Below, piece after piece: positions 9,134-17,820 of a stretch of 64,000 bases of DNA. The first letter of the stretch is position 1; the number at the start of each line of letters is the position of its first letter. The notes beneath the pieces are model-generated. The model saw nothing but the letters and a program-made list of their open reading frames with translations, had not been told where the DNA came from and did no database searches. This stretch comes from Marinobacter alexandrii (lineage in GTDB: Bacteria; Bacteroidota; Bacteroidia; Cytophagales; Cyclobacteriaceae), in assembly GCA_039984955.1 (NCBI GenBank), contig JBDWTN010000007.1:2116501-2180500 (forward strand), given 5' to 3'. The translations under genes and the position numbers were made by a program.

Positions 9134-10219
9134 CTAATTCTTGATCATCTTTTCAATTCGTTCTCCGCTAGTTGAGAGGTAATGTCCTTGTAAATCAGCA
9201 GCCAAGCACGAATGTACAGGAATAACCCCAATCAAATCGCCAAGTTTTATATGAGCGATCTCTTGTTCTGATAATTTAACAATTCCATGCTCTTGTGAAA
9301 GTCGATCCACATGACCAATGATTGCTGTGTCCCATCCAGAATCTGACAATCGCACCGTTTTTCCGAAGCACCGTTTATCTTTTCCCATGATGTCTTTTTC
9401 AACAATCATATCTTTTGAAAGGTGAACCGCCCCTCCATAGATAACGATTTCGTTGCGTTCTTTATGGATGGCAACAACTGGGGATGCTAAACATATAGCG
9501 ATCTCATCAATTCCACAAGATCCTATATTATGTTGCATCCAATCATAAAAGGCAAAATTACCAGGGCGGAGTTCATCAAAAAGGGAGAGATCTTCGATTT
9601 GGCTACATGAAGGTGTGTCTCCATAAGAAATCATCCCACCAAATTCTTCTTTCAATTCTTTCAGAATTTTTGAGGTACCATCAAAAATCCATTTAATACT
9701 ATCATAACTATTGCTACCGTATGTGTGACCAGCGTGTGCTAAAAAGCCCTTGAAAACTAATGCGTCAGAAGAAAGATTCACCAGTGATTGGATCAAATCT
9801 TTATTTCTATGGTCTACTCCCGTTCGATGTGTACCAACATCTACTTTGATGAAATATCCCACAGAGGAATTGATATGGTCTAAAGCATGCTTTAAGCTTT
9901 CTTCAGATTCAATAAGAATATGAAGGTTGACTTTACTAGCTAATGTTGATATTTCTTGGGCCTCAAGGGGATTATAGGGAAACGCTATGGTTATATCTTC
10001 CCAGCCATTTTCAGCAAAATACTTTGCCATTGAGACAGAGCTTACCGTGCATTGGCTAATTCCTTTTGCCTTAAACCAACTTCCAATGGATGCAGAATGA
10101 TGTGTTTTGAAATGAGGCCTTAGTATTGCGTTTGATCTTTCAGCCTTAGCCAACATCTTATCAATGTTCTTGAGGCACTTTCCTTTATCGATGAGTAGTG
10201 TAGGGGTAGTTATTTCCAT
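9134..10219 (-). CDS. PLP-dependent D-threonine aldolase / D-serine dehydratase-like enzyme
   Basis: 361 residues of the alanine-racemase N-domain plus DSD1 C-domain family. The N-terminal TPTLLID and the HFKTH motif (the Lys binds PLP) match the family. So does the C-terminal pair of ligands in VHSC, which holds a zinc or other metal in related D-serine dehydratases and D-threonine aldolases. The exact substrate cannot be told from sequence. I start it at the ATG at 10219 because family members begin a few residues before TPxLLxD. An ATG at 10258 would add a 13-residue extension of no family character. It lies between bshC and the GH3 gene in one transcription unit. Confidence 0.87.
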   Translation of the reverse strand: MEITTPTLLIDKGKCLKNIDKMLAKAERSNAILRPHFKTHHSASIGSWFKAKGISQCTVSSVSMAKYFAENGWEDITIAFPYNPLEAQEISTLASKVNLHILIESEESLKHALDHINSSVGYFIKVDVGTHRTGVDHRNKDLIQSLVNLSSDALVFKGFLAHAGHTYGSNSYDSIKWIFDGTSKILKELKEEFGGMISYGDTPSCSQIEDLSLFDELRPGNFAFYDWMQHNIGSCGIDEIAICLASPVVAIHKERNEIVIYGGAVHLSKDMIVEKDIMGKDKRCFGKTVRLSDSGWDTAIIGHVDRLSQEHGIVKLSEQEIAHIKLGDLIGVIPVHSCLAADLQGHYLSTSGERIEKMIKN

Positions 10220-10286
10220 AGCGAGCTGATTACAACCTGAAAAATACGAAGCAATCATGGAAAGGACTAGTAAGTGGTTTAATAAC

Positions 10287-11840
10287 CTATTCGAACATTA
10301 AATACATCCGATAATTAAAGGCATCAAATGTGTCAAGTAGATTTTGAATAAAGTGAGGATCTTTTAGATAAAAATTGAGGAAGTTATCCTTTCGCTCTTG
10401 CAAACTTCCTCCTGGGAAGAGTATTTCTTTTACAGCATCAATTTGCTCTTTACGATCTTCATGTATTCTTTTTTCGGAACGTACTAATTTCTTTTCTGCC
10501 TTTTCTAGACGTTTAGTGAATGTGGCATAAAGTGCCTCAATATGTTGTGTGAGTGTAGGATCGACAACTTCCGTTTTTTGCTTCAGACTTGTTTCAAGGA
10601 TTTTGAGTTCATCTAGCTCATGAGAATAGGAGAGCTCATGATCAGAATTGGATTTGATCCACTTGGTAAAGGCCGCTTCATTGTCAAGAAAAACATCCTG
10701 ATGAGATAGTCCGATTTTTCCCCATTTAGTTGATGCTATTGAGGGAATAACCAAAGCAAAATTCCGAGGCATCAACAATGGAAAGGAGGTATCAAAATGA
10801 TTAAATACTGCTTTTAACTGTAGCCAATAAACAGCTTCGGAAGGGCCTCCAATATACGCTAGGTTAGGTAGGATTGTTTCCTGATATAATGGACGCAGAA
10901 TTACATTAGGACTGAATCGCTCTGGGTGATCTTTAATCAACTTTCGCATTTCGTAATCGCTAAACGTAAGATTTGTTTCAACTACCTCAAATCCGCTATC
11001 TGTTTTTTCTATTCGTTCCCGAATACCATTATCCAAGTAGAAAAAATTGATTTGACGGGCATGAACTTGTGTCTTGTATCCTTGCGATTCCAATGATGCT
11101 GAAGTTTTAGCAACCAAATCTTCTGGACTATGCACGAATAAGTCGTCTTCAATAACTGGAGAGAAGAGTGCTTTTAAATCGGTGTTATCTGCATCGACTA
11201 CTACAAGTCCCTCACTCCCGAAAAGGTAGTTGACATAGCTTCTACCAGCTTTGGCCAAAGTTTTTTGAGAATAAGCATCTTTAAAGAACTCTGCCCCTTT
11301 GGGAAGCTTGCTCACAATGTCTTTTAGTGCCGAAGGATCAAAGTGGCCTACCGCACCTGTCTGATCTGTGTCCCAGACATATTTTTTACCCTCAAAAAAG
11401 AAGTGGTTGATTTCGTCATAATCATGATCCTCGCTCGCCATCCAATAGACAGGAACAAAGCTATAATCAGGATAGGCCTGCTTTAGTGTTTTGCAGGTAT
11501 TGATGACCGTCACAATTTTATAGATGAAATAGAGTGGGCCTGTGAAAATGTTTAGCTGATGACCTGTGGTAATGGTGAATGTCTTCGAATCTGCTAGAGA
11601 GCTTATATTGCCTGAAACAGCATCGCTGATATCTAATTCCTCATACTGCTCTTCAAGAACCTTTACCAATACTTGGCGATGATCATCTTTGAAGCTCTTT
11701 TTTTCAATGACCTCTTTAAAATTTGTAACAGAAGGAAAAGCAGAATAAAACGGAGCTAGCTCCTGCTTTTGGTTGATATAGTCAATAAAAAACTGTGAAA
11801 AACAGTCAGTTTCGTCTAGGGGTAGGGTTTCAGTACGCAC
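10287..11840 (-). CDS. bshC: Bacillithiol biosynthesis cysteine-adding enzyme
   Basis: 517 residues, the normal BshC length. The enzyme joins cysteine to glucosaminyl-malate, the last step to bacillithiol, the low-molecular-weight thiol used in place of glutathione. Typical features are the N-terminal DETDCFSQFFIDYI region, a TGHQ loop near residue 97 and the MASEDHDYDE stretch near 165. A C-terminal coiled coil rich in Lys and Glu (about 420-470) also fits. The start is GTG at 11840, because an in-frame stop lies immediately upstream and the N-terminus then matches the family. The gene is 16 bp downstream of rimO. ytxJ at 963 supports a working bacillithiol system. Confidence 0.95.
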   Translation of the reverse strand: MRTETLPLDETDCFSQFFIDYINQKQELAPFYSAFPSVTNFKEVIEKKSFKDDHRQVLVKVLEEQYEELDISDAVSGNISSLADSKTFTITTGHQLNIFTGPLYFIYKIVTVINTCKTLKQAYPDYSFVPVYWMASEDHDYDEINHFFFEGKKYVWDTDQTGAVGHFDPSALKDIVSKLPKGAEFFKDAYSQKTLAKAGRSYVNYLFGSEGLVVVDADNTDLKALFSPVIEDDLFVHSPEDLVAKTSASLESQGYKTQVHARQINFFYLDNGIRERIEKTDSGFEVVETNLTFSDYEMRKLIKDHPERFSPNVILRPLYQETILPNLAYIGGPSEAVYWLQLKAVFNHFDTSFPLLMPRNFALVIPSIASTKWGKIGLSHQDVFLDNEAAFTKWIKSNSDHELSYSHELDELKILETSLKQKTEVVDPTLTQHIEALYATFTKRLEKAEKKLVRSEKRIHEDRKEQIDAVKEILFPGGSLQERKDNFLNFYLKDPHFIQNLLDTFDAFNYRMYLMFE

Positions 11841-11856
11841 GCTTTATTAAAGTGGG

Positions 11857-13173
11857 TTATTGCTGAATTGGTTCACCGTACAGATCAAAGGCTGTAGCGT
11901 CGGTAATTTTTACCTGAGTAAAATCCCCTATTCGCAAGTAACTATGATCTGCCTGAATGATAACTTCATTGTCCACTTCTGGAGAATCATATTCAGTTCT
12001 CCCAATGAACGTTCCGCTCTCCATTCGATCGATCAACACTTTGTATTCTTTCCCCACTTTCTTTTCGTTTATGCTCATGGAAATTTCTTCCTGCAAATCC
12101 ATTACGGCATTTGCACGTTCTTGTTTTGTTTCATCAGGAACATCATCTTCAAAATTGTATGAATGGGTATTTTCTTCATGTGAGTAGGTAAAGATCCCCA
12201 ATCGCTCAAAACGATTTTTCTCTACGAAATCCATCATTTCTTCAAAATCTTGCTGTGTTTCTCCAGGATGGCCAGCAATTAATGTGGTACGAATGGCAAT
12301 ATCCGGCACCTTGCTTCGCATTTTATCAAGAAGAGCTTCTGTCTTATCACGAGTAGTACCTCTACGCATCATCTTCAACATGTTGGTGGAGGCATGCTGA
12401 AGAGGAATATCCAGGTAGTTGCAAATATTTGAGCGCTTTGACATGATATCCAATACATCTTCAGGGAAGCCTGTAGGAAAGGCATAGTGTAATCGAATCC
12501 AATCTAAACCTTCCACATCAGCTAGACGATCCATTAACTCAGCAAGATTCCTTTTTTTATAAAGATCCAGCCCATAATAAGTGGAATCCTGAGCGATCAG
12601 AAGTATCTCTTTCGTTCCTTGCCTCACTAAGGATTGAGCCTCAGAAATGACTTGTTCTATTGGTTTGGAAACATGTTTTCCTCGCATCAAAGGTATTGCG
12701 CAAAAACTGCATGGCCTGTCACAACCTTCAGCAATTTTCAAATATGCATAGTGCTTGCTTGTGGTTATGATTCGCTCACCGAGGAGTTCTTTTTTATAAT
12801 TGGCTTTAAATTTTTTGAGTAATGCAGGTAGATCACCAGTTCCAAACCAGGCATCAACATCCGGAATTTCATCTTTTAGTTCATCCTTATACCGCTGTGA
12901 CAAGCAGCCAGAAACGTAGACTTTTTCAACCAGACCTTCTTGCTTTGCATCTACATATCGAAGAATGGTATCAATGGATTCTTGCTTTGCATTGTCAATG
13001 AATCCACATGTATTTACTACTACCACGCTCGCATCGTCTTTGGAAGACTCATGTGTGGCATCAATATTGTTTCCCCTCAACTGAGTCAGCATCACTTCAG
13101 AATCCACCAGATTTTTGGAGCACCCTAGTGTGACAATGTTGACTTTCGTTTTCTTTAAACCCTTCGTTTTCAT
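11857..13173 (-). CDS. rimO: Ribosomal protein uS12 methylthiotransferase RimO
   Basis: 438 residues of the MiaB/RimO radical-SAM family. It adds a methylthio group to an aspartate of ribosomal protein S12. The N-terminal cluster cysteines are at C18, C56 and C90, the radical-SAM CX3CX2C is at C151, C155 and C158, and a TRAM domain covers about 375-438. RimO rather than MiaB is indicated by the LGCSKNLVDSE start and by the length. It heads a minus-strand cluster with bshC, the PLP enzyme and GH3 that are spaced by 16 to about 67 bp. Confidence 0.96.
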   Translation of the reverse strand: MKTKGLKKTKVNIVTLGCSKNLVDSEVMLTQLRGNNIDATHESSKDDASVVVVNTCGFIDNAKQESIDTILRYVDAKQEGLVEKVYVSGCLSQRYKDELKDEIPDVDAWFGTGDLPALLKKFKANYKKELLGERIITTSKHYAYLKIAEGCDRPCSFCAIPLMRGKHVSKPIEQVISEAQSLVRQGTKEILLIAQDSTYYGLDLYKKRNLAELMDRLADVEGLDWIRLHYAFPTGFPEDVLDIMSKRSNICNYLDIPLQHASTNMLKMMRRGTTRDKTEALLDKMRSKVPDIAIRTTLIAGHPGETQQDFEEMMDFVEKNRFERLGIFTYSHEENTHSYNFEDDVPDETKQERANAVMDLQEEISMSINEKKVGKEYKVLIDRMESGTFIGRTEYDSPEVDNEVIIQADHSYLRIGDFTQVKITDATAFDLYGEPIQQ

Positions 13174-13192
13174 AGTCTTTCGTTCTCGTACG

Positions 13193-13200
13193 CAAAGCTA
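13193..13200 (-). promoter_or_regulatory. -7 box TAGCTTTG for rimO
   Basis: Read on the minus strand, the octamer is an exact TAnnTTTG match, 19 bp before the rimO ATG. The -33 box is not recognisable at the usual spacing. Confidence 0.4.
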
Positions 13201-13244
13201 ATGCAAAAAGGAAGGGACATGAACGGTTAAACCATACAACATTG

Positions 13245-13252
13245 TAATTTTG
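13245..13252 (+). promoter_or_regulatory. -7 box TAATTTTG for the DUF6452-DUF6048 pair
   Basis: An exact TAnnTTTG match. It lies only 7 bp before the GTG start, which would give an almost leaderless message if real. No good -33 box is seen. Confidence 0.3.
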
Positions 13253-13259
13253 CGAAGCT

Positions 13260-13820
13260 GTGAAAAAAATTTGGACTATAATTTTATGGATGTTTATCCT
13301 CTCTTGTCAGGATATAGAAAATTGTGGGACCGATGATAATCTTGACTTTATAATCGTCAGATTCTTGGATAAGGAAACGAAAGATTCTAAAACAGTTGGA
13401 TTTCGGTTTTCCGTGGATGGCTCTCCGTATCAATGGCGATTTCTTGCGGATACAACTATAGTTCTAGGAGATACAACAATAACCCCTGCAGATACAACAA
13501 TATCAGATGGAGATACAACAATTATTGCGGCAGATACAATAATTGTATTACCAGACACAACTATCGTGTCTGACTCAACCTTTGTTTTATTCCCTTTAAA
13601 CCCAGAAACAGGAACTACTACCTTCCGATTTGATTCTGATACCTCAAACCATGTTTTAGAATTAAGCTATGATGTTGAATATTCCATTTTTGACGAGAGT
13701 TGCGAACCTTCGTTGACATTTAAAAATATTGATACAGTGAGACACACTTTTGATTCATTAGCAATCCCGGGAAGAGTTACTAACCGTCAATTAGATACCA
13801 ATGTGGAAATATATTTTTAG
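13260..13820 (+). CDS. DUF6452 family lipoprotein with a DTTI heptad insertion
   Basis: 186 residues. A lipoprotein signal ends FILSC, with the lipidated Cys at 16. The order of segments fits DUF6452: an N-terminal Cys-rich start (SCQDIENCG), a beta-sandwich-like body and a late Cys (DESCEP). DUF6452 is of unknown function and in Bacteroidota usually lies beside a DUF6048 gene, as it does here. The odd feature is a run of seven-residue units starting DTTI in the middle (about residues 64-104), which the family lacks as far as I know. The start is GTG. The end overlaps the next gene by 20 bp. Confidence 0.8.
   Translation: MKKIWTIILWMFILSCQDIENCGTDDNLDFIIVRFLDKETKDSKTVGFRFSVDGSPYQWRFLADTTIVLGDTTITPADTTISDGDTTIIAADTIIVLPDTTIVSDSTFVLFPLNPETGTTTFRFDSDTSNHVLELSYDVEYSIFDESCEPSLTFKNIDTVRHTFDSLAIPGRVTNRQLDTNVEIYF
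13449..13571 (+). repeat. 21-bp tandem repeat coding for DTTIxxx heptads
   Basis: Five full 21-bp units beginning GATACAA (or GATACAAT) and a sixth 18-bp unit, all in frame, encode DTTIVLG, DTTITPA, DTTISDG, DTTIIAA, DTIIVLP and DTTIVS. The DTTI part is conserved at DNA level and the last three codons vary. Confidence 0.9.
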
Positions 13821-14469
13821 TATTGGATTACTGGTAACAAGCTTGTTTGCTTTTGGGCAAGAGCAACAAGCGGAGAAAAAAAAGGAGCCAATCGATTGGA
13901 GACCCTACGAAATAAAAATTGGTGTCAGTGCCATTAGAAGTGCTCGCACTTTTGTTGGTAATGATGACTTTACAACACATGAATTAGAAGCAGCTTTAGC
14001 GCTTCATCGGTACAATGTGGTCTTTGACTATGGTATTGAAGAGCACCAAAGAGGTGAGACATTCGATTATCTTAATAAGGGGAGCTACTTTCGAGCAGGT
14101 ATTGACCGAAACTTTTCGAAGAATAAAGAAAGTGGGAATTCCCTCACGCTTGGGTTGAGGTATGCCAGAGCCTACTTTTCCGATGAATTCTCCTATACTT
14201 CAGATCAAGGTTTTGGTGAAGAAAATTACCAATTGGAAAATAGTGATTTGACTGCTCGATGGCTAGAACTGGCTTTTGGTGTGAGAGGGAGGATAATATC
14301 AAATTTTTATATGGGATTTACGATGCGTTGGCAGTTTTCTCGCAAAATCAATGGAGAGGGAAACTTGAAGACCTTTGATATCCCAGGCTTTGGGAAGACA
14401 CGGAGACAAAACTCTACCGCCTTTGATTACTATTTGATGTGGAGGATTCCTTTTAAAAAGAATTCATAA
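13801..14469 (+). CDS. DUF6048 family outer-membrane beta-barrel protein
   Basis: 222 residues. A signal peptide at 1-20 ends SLFAFGQ, and is followed by amphipathic strands typical of a small barrel (EIKIGVSAIRSARTF, FRAGIDRNFSKN, LTLGLRYARAYF, WLELAFGVRG). It matches the DUF6048 pattern, of unknown function, usually paired with DUF6452. The start codon overlaps the DUF6452 end by 20 bp, so translation is coupled and the lipoprotein and barrel probably act together in the outer membrane (inference). The 3' end overlaps the convergent DciA-like gene by 6 bp. Confidence 0.85.
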   Translation: MWKYIFSIGLLVTSLFAFGQEQQAEKKKEPIDWRPYEIKIGVSAIRSARTFVGNDDFTTHELEAALALHRYNVVFDYGIEEHQRGETFDYLNKGSYFRAGIDRNFSKNKESGNSLTLGLRYARAYFSDEFSYTSDQGFGEENYQLENSDLTARWLELAFGVRGRIISNFYMGFTMRWQFSRKINGEGNLKTFDIPGFGKTRRQNSTAFDYYLMWRIPFKKNS

Positions 14470-14754
14470 AAACCTAACATCATCTACTTCTCCTGGTCCA
14501 ATCTCTTTTGCTATCAAATCTAAAATCTGAGCTTTGGAGTTTTGCATTTCACTTTTCAATGGAGCGGAGGTTAATTTCACGAAAAGTGTTTTTTGGTTGA
14601 AGAACATCTTTGTAGTGCGAGAGGCTATGGTCTTCCCCATGATCTTTCCCCAATCCGCTATTACCTGCTTTTGCTTGTAGGTGTGCTCGAGGTTTTCTTC
14701 TTTGAGAAATCCTTTAAAGGCATTACGGAAACTTTTGATCGGATCTTCGTCCAT
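14464..14754 (-). CDS. DUF721 / DciA-like protein
   Basis: 96 residues. The DUF721 core is visible as VIADWGKIMG followed by TTKMFFNQKTLFVKLTSAPLKSEMQ. DciA proteins of this family help load the replicative helicase DnaB in bacteria that lack DnaC. That role is established for larger homologues and inferred here. It directly follows recF (16 bp gap) on the same strand, a common pairing in Bacteroidota, which suggests a replication/repair unit. Confidence 0.87.
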   Translation of the reverse strand: MDEDPIKSFRNAFKGFLKEENLEHTYKQKQVIADWGKIMGKTIASRTTKMFFNQKTLFVKLTSAPLKSEMQNSKAQILDLIAKEIGPGEVDDVRFL

Positions 14755-14770
14755 TACATTTCAATACTTG

Positions 14771-15829
14771 TCAAATTTCAATAAAATTTATCTCTTTCTC
14801 CTCCTTGAAGAGTTCTTTGCTCCGTTTCTTTCGAGCATCCGTGATAAAAATTTGCTGAAAGCGATTACTGTCTAACAATAAAGAGATCAATAGTTGGATT
14901 CTAGAGTCATCTAGTTTATCAAAAATATCATCCAGTAGAAGCAATGGTTTTTTATCTGTTTTTTCAGTTAAAAAATCATATAGAGCAAGCTTTAAAGCTA
15001 GTATGAATGTCTTTTGCTGTCCTTGTGAGCCAAATCTTTTGATTAACTCACCATCAAGTAAAAATTCAAAATCGTCTTTGTGAGAACCTAACAGCGTTCG
15101 CTGCATAACCACGTCCTTCTGAACGTTGGATTTAAATTTTTGATCAAAGTCTTCTGTGACATGCGATTTGAAGTTTAATTCGGGAACTTCCCCTCCCTCA
15201 TGAAGATCTGTATAATTTTTTTGTAGGTATGGAAGAAACACTTCTTTTAGATCATTTCTTTTCGCTGAAATTATTTTAGCCAATGGGATAAGCTGGTCGT
15301 CGTAAGTTTCTAACAACTTTGAATTGAAGCCCATTTCCTGTTGTTTTAGTAAGCTGTTTCTCTGCTTTAGTAGTTTGTTGTATTTGAGTAAAGATTGCAG
15401 GTATTCAGAGTCAAACTGTGAAAGAGCACCATCAAAAAACTTTCGCCGTTCCTCACTACCTTCTCTAATCATTAAGGTGTCGTCTGGTAGCACAAGAACC
15501 AAAGGAACTTTCCCAACTACATCACTTAGTTTATCTGGCTCTTGCCCATCTATCTTTAAAGTCTTTGTTTTCCCCTTCTCGAACTGGAGGGCAATTTTTA
15601 ATTTTTCATATGTGCCAAATAGCGTAAATGCAGGTGTATCATGTGTTACTGCTAGTCTGTCTGGAGAGCCGATTGCACTTTTTGTGAAAGATAGATAGTA
15701 GATAGCATCGAGCACATTTGTCTTGCCTATTCCATTCTTTCCCAGAATGCAATTGATCCGATCGCTGAATTCAAAGAGTGATTCAGAATGATTCTTAAAA
15801 TTTGTAAGCCTCAGGCTTTTTAGGATCAT
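14771..15829 (-). CDS. recF: DNA replication and repair protein RecF
   Basis: 352 residues of the SMC-like RecF ATPase. It loads RecA on gapped single-stranded DNA together with RecO and RecR. The N-terminus is LKSLRLTNFKNH, Walker A is GKNGIGKT at 30-37, and the C-terminal Walker B region is LLLLDDIFDKLD. I chose the ATG at 15829: an in-frame upstream ATG at 15943 would run into pdhA coding sequence and add 38 residues before the universal RecF start. It is divergent from pdhA with a 58-bp gap and is followed by the DciA-like gene. Confidence 0.95.
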   Translation of the reverse strand: MILKSLRLTNFKNHSESLFEFSDRINCILGKNGIGKTNVLDAIYYLSFTKSAIGSPDRLAVTHDTPAFTLFGTYEKLKIALQFEKGKTKTLKIDGQEPDKLSDVVGKVPLVLVLPDDTLMIREGSEERRKFFDGALSQFDSEYLQSLLKYNKLLKQRNSLLKQQEMGFNSKLLETYDDQLIPLAKIISAKRNDLKEVFLPYLQKNYTDLHEGGEVPELNFKSHVTEDFDQKFKSNVQKDVVMQRTLLGSHKDDFEFLLDGELIKRFGSQGQQKTFILALKLALYDFLTEKTDKKPLLLLDDIFDKLDDSRIQLLISLLLDSNRFQQIFITDARKKRSKELFKEEKEINFIEI

Positions 15830-15887
15830 TGTTTTTTGCTGTAATTTCGCTATCCGTTTCGCAAAGTAAATCAAACAATTGGGTCCT

Positions 15888-16904
15888 ATGGCGGCTAAAA
15901 AGACAACAAAAAAATCCAGTGAATTTTCTAAGGAGCAATACATGGAGTGGTTTCACTCTATGCAACTCATGAGGAGGTTTGAAGAAAAGGCAGGACAACT
16001 TTACGGTCAGCAGAAAATCAAAGGGTTTTGTCATTTATATATTGGTCAGGAAGCATGTGCTGCAGGAGCAGTTTCTGCACTAGAAAAAGATGATAAGTGG
16101 ATCACTGCCTATCGAGATCATGGTCACCCGCTTGCATTAGGCACTGATCCTGGAAGGATAATGGCGGAGCTTTTTGGAAAAGCCACTGGTGTTTCTAAAG
16201 GGAAGGGTGGCTCGATGCATATGTTTGATAAAGAAGTTAACTTCATTGGAGGTCACGGTATTGTGGGGGCACAGATTCCATTGGGAGCGGGAATTGGTTT
16301 TGCGGAACAATATAAAGGCACAAAGAGTCTATGCATTTGCTACATGGGTGATGGAGCTGTTAGACAGGGAGCACTGCATGAGGCATTTAATATGGCCATG
16401 ACGATGAAGATGCCAGTGATTTTTGTTGTAGAAAACAACGGCTATGCCATGGGAACATCTGTTCAGAGAACATCCAATGTTACTGAGCTGCATACGTTGG
16501 CAGAGGCTTACGATATGCCTTCAGAACCTGTAGATGCTATGAAAGTGGAGGATGTGCATCATGCTGTTGAAAAAGCTGCAGACAGAGCTAGAAAAGGAAA
16601 TGGACCTACATTCTTGGAATTTAGAACTTACAGGTTTAAAGGCCACTCCATGTCTGATCCTGCTAAGTATAGAACTAAAGAAGAATTGGAAGAGTACAAA
16701 TTACAAGATCCAATTGAGCAAGTGAAGCAAACTATTCTTAAGAAAAAGTGGGCAACTGAGGATGAGCTAAAGGAGATTGATAAAGCAATCAAAGAGGACG
16801 TTATTAAGGCAGTAAATTTTGCGGAAGAGTCTCCATGGCCAGAAGCTTCTGAAGCATATACGGATAATTATATTGAGAGTGATTATCCATTTGTCAACAC
16901 ATAA
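15888..16904 (+). CDS. pdhA: Pyruvate dehydrogenase E1 component, alpha subunit
   Basis: 338 residues. The thiamine-diphosphate motif runs from GDGAVRQG (154-161) to ENNGYAMGT (182-190). The phosphorylation-loop-like segment FKGHSMSDPAKYR and the N-terminal MRRFEEKAGQLYG match E1-alpha of two-subunit complexes. With E1-beta it decarboxylates pyruvate and passes acetyl groups to the lipoyl domain of E2. No pdhB or E2 gene is adjacent here, so the complex genes are split. The ATG at 15888 is preferred over the TTG at 15879. The next genes on the strand are the TPR protein and ribH. Confidence 0.95.
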   Translation: MAAKKTTKKSSEFSKEQYMEWFHSMQLMRRFEEKAGQLYGQQKIKGFCHLYIGQEACAAGAVSALEKDDKWITAYRDHGHPLALGTDPGRIMAELFGKATGVSKGKGGSMHMFDKEVNFIGGHGIVGAQIPLGAGIGFAEQYKGTKSLCICYMGDGAVRQGALHEAFNMAMTMKMPVIFVVENNGYAMGTSVQRTSNVTELHTLAEAYDMPSEPVDAMKVEDVHHAVEKAADRARKGNGPTFLEFRTYRFKGHSMSDPAKYRTKEELEEYKLQDPIEQVKQTILKKKWATEDELKEIDKAIKEDVIKAVNFAEESPWPEASEAYTDNYIESDYPFVNT

Positions 16905-16939
16905 TTACCTGACAACCTTATACATCTGCACAAAAAATA

Positions 16940-16947
16940 TATCTTTG
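16940..16947 (+). promoter_or_regulatory. -7 box TATCTTTG upstream of the TPR gene
   Basis: An exact TAnnTTTG match, giving a leader of about 75-80 nt before 17031. The leader holds a 5-bp hairpin (16958-16971, ACGCC/GGCGT around AAAT) and a distant GTAGAAT/ATTCTAC pair. No -33 TTG is found at the normal distance. Confidence 0.4.
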
Positions 16948-17030
16948 CGACCGCAAAACGCCAAATGGCGTAGAATTAATTGAGATAATCCGGCATTCTA
17001 CCCTAAAATGAGTGCCTAATATTCTAAGAA

Positions 17031-17726
17031 ATGGCAAAAGGAAAAAAGAAAGACGAGGGCATTGAGATACTAGAAGACCCAAATGCAATTGTTGAGAAAG
17101 CCAACGAGTTTTTTGATAATAAGCGCAATAAAGCAATGGTTTTCGGTATTGGCGGAATTATCGCACTACTGATTGTAGGATTTGCTGGCTATAATTATTA
17201 CATCACAAATCAAGACCAAACAGCTCAAGAAGAGCTCTTTCAGGCACAATTTTATTTTGATGCTGATAGCCTAGGTCTTGCATTAAATGGAGATGGCAAT
17301 AGCTATGGTTTTCTTGAAATCATTGAAGAGTTTTCTGGAACAAAAGCAGCAAACCTTTCCAACTTTTATGCAGGAGCATCTTACCTGAAGCTTGGGGATT
17401 TTGATGGAGCAATTCGATACCTGAAAGATTTCAGCAGCGATGATTACCTGTTGCAAGGAAGAGCATATTCTTTGATAGGTGATGCATATATGGAAATGGA
17501 TGACTTTTCAAACGCCATCACCTATTATGAAAAAGCTGTTGATTACAAAAAAAACAAATCTTTTACGCCGATTTATTTAAAGAAATTGGCGATTGCTCAA
17601 GAGCAAATTGGAAGTTTGTCTGCTGCAGTTGGAACGTATGAAGCGATAGTTAAAGACTATCCAAATGCTTCTGAAATCCACGATGCAAAAAAGCAGAAGG
17701 CAAGACTAGAAGCGATAGCTCAATAA
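17031..17726 (+). CDS. Membrane-anchored tetratricopeptide-repeat protein
   Basis: 231 residues. A charged N-terminal tail (KGKKKDEGIEILEDP) is followed by one membrane helix at about 36-58 (FGIGGIIALLIVGFAGY). An extracytoplasmic TPR array makes up the rest, including LKLGDFDGAIRYLKDF, LIGDAYMEMDDFSNAITYYEKAV and IAQEQIGSLSAAVGTYEAIV. The layout resembles YfgM-like and other single-pass TPR scaffolds that hold envelope proteins or assist export. The specific partner is unknown. It is followed by ribH, a frequent order in Bacteroidota. Confidence 0.85.
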   Translation: MAKGKKKDEGIEILEDPNAIVEKANEFFDNKRNKAMVFGIGGIIALLIVGFAGYNYYITNQDQTAQEELFQAQFYFDADSLGLALNGDGNSYGFLEIIEEFSGTKAANLSNFYAGASYLKLGDFDGAIRYLKDFSSDDYLLQGRAYSLIGDAYMEMDDFSNAITYYEKAVDYKKNKSFTPIYLKKLAIAQEQIGSLSAAVGTYEAIVKDYPNASEIHDAKKQKARLEAIAQ

Positions 17727-17734
17727 AAGATTAA

Positions 17735-17808
17735 GTTATGCTGAATTTATTTCAGCATCTATTCATGAAGGAGGTTAGATTCTGAAACAAGTTCAGAATG
17801 ACTTCCTT
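17735..17808. repeat. Inverted pair of REP-like palindromes
   Basis: Two imperfect copies of one 26-bp palindromic element in opposite orientation. Copy 1 (17735-17760) has 8-bp arms 17738-17745 and 17751-17758. Copy 2 (17777-17802) has 8-bp arms 17779-17786 and 17792-17799. Both have 5-nt loops. Copy 2 is extended by outer arms 17768-17775 and 17801-17808, then a T-rich stretch, so on the plus strand it may also end the TPR transcript. Confidence 0.7.
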
Positions 17809-17820
17809 TAATTTTATACC

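Noticed and set aside
17727-17820. FMN riboswitch before ribH
   Set aside because: The gap is only 94 bp and is filled by the palindrome pair. No FMN aptamer elements are recognisable.
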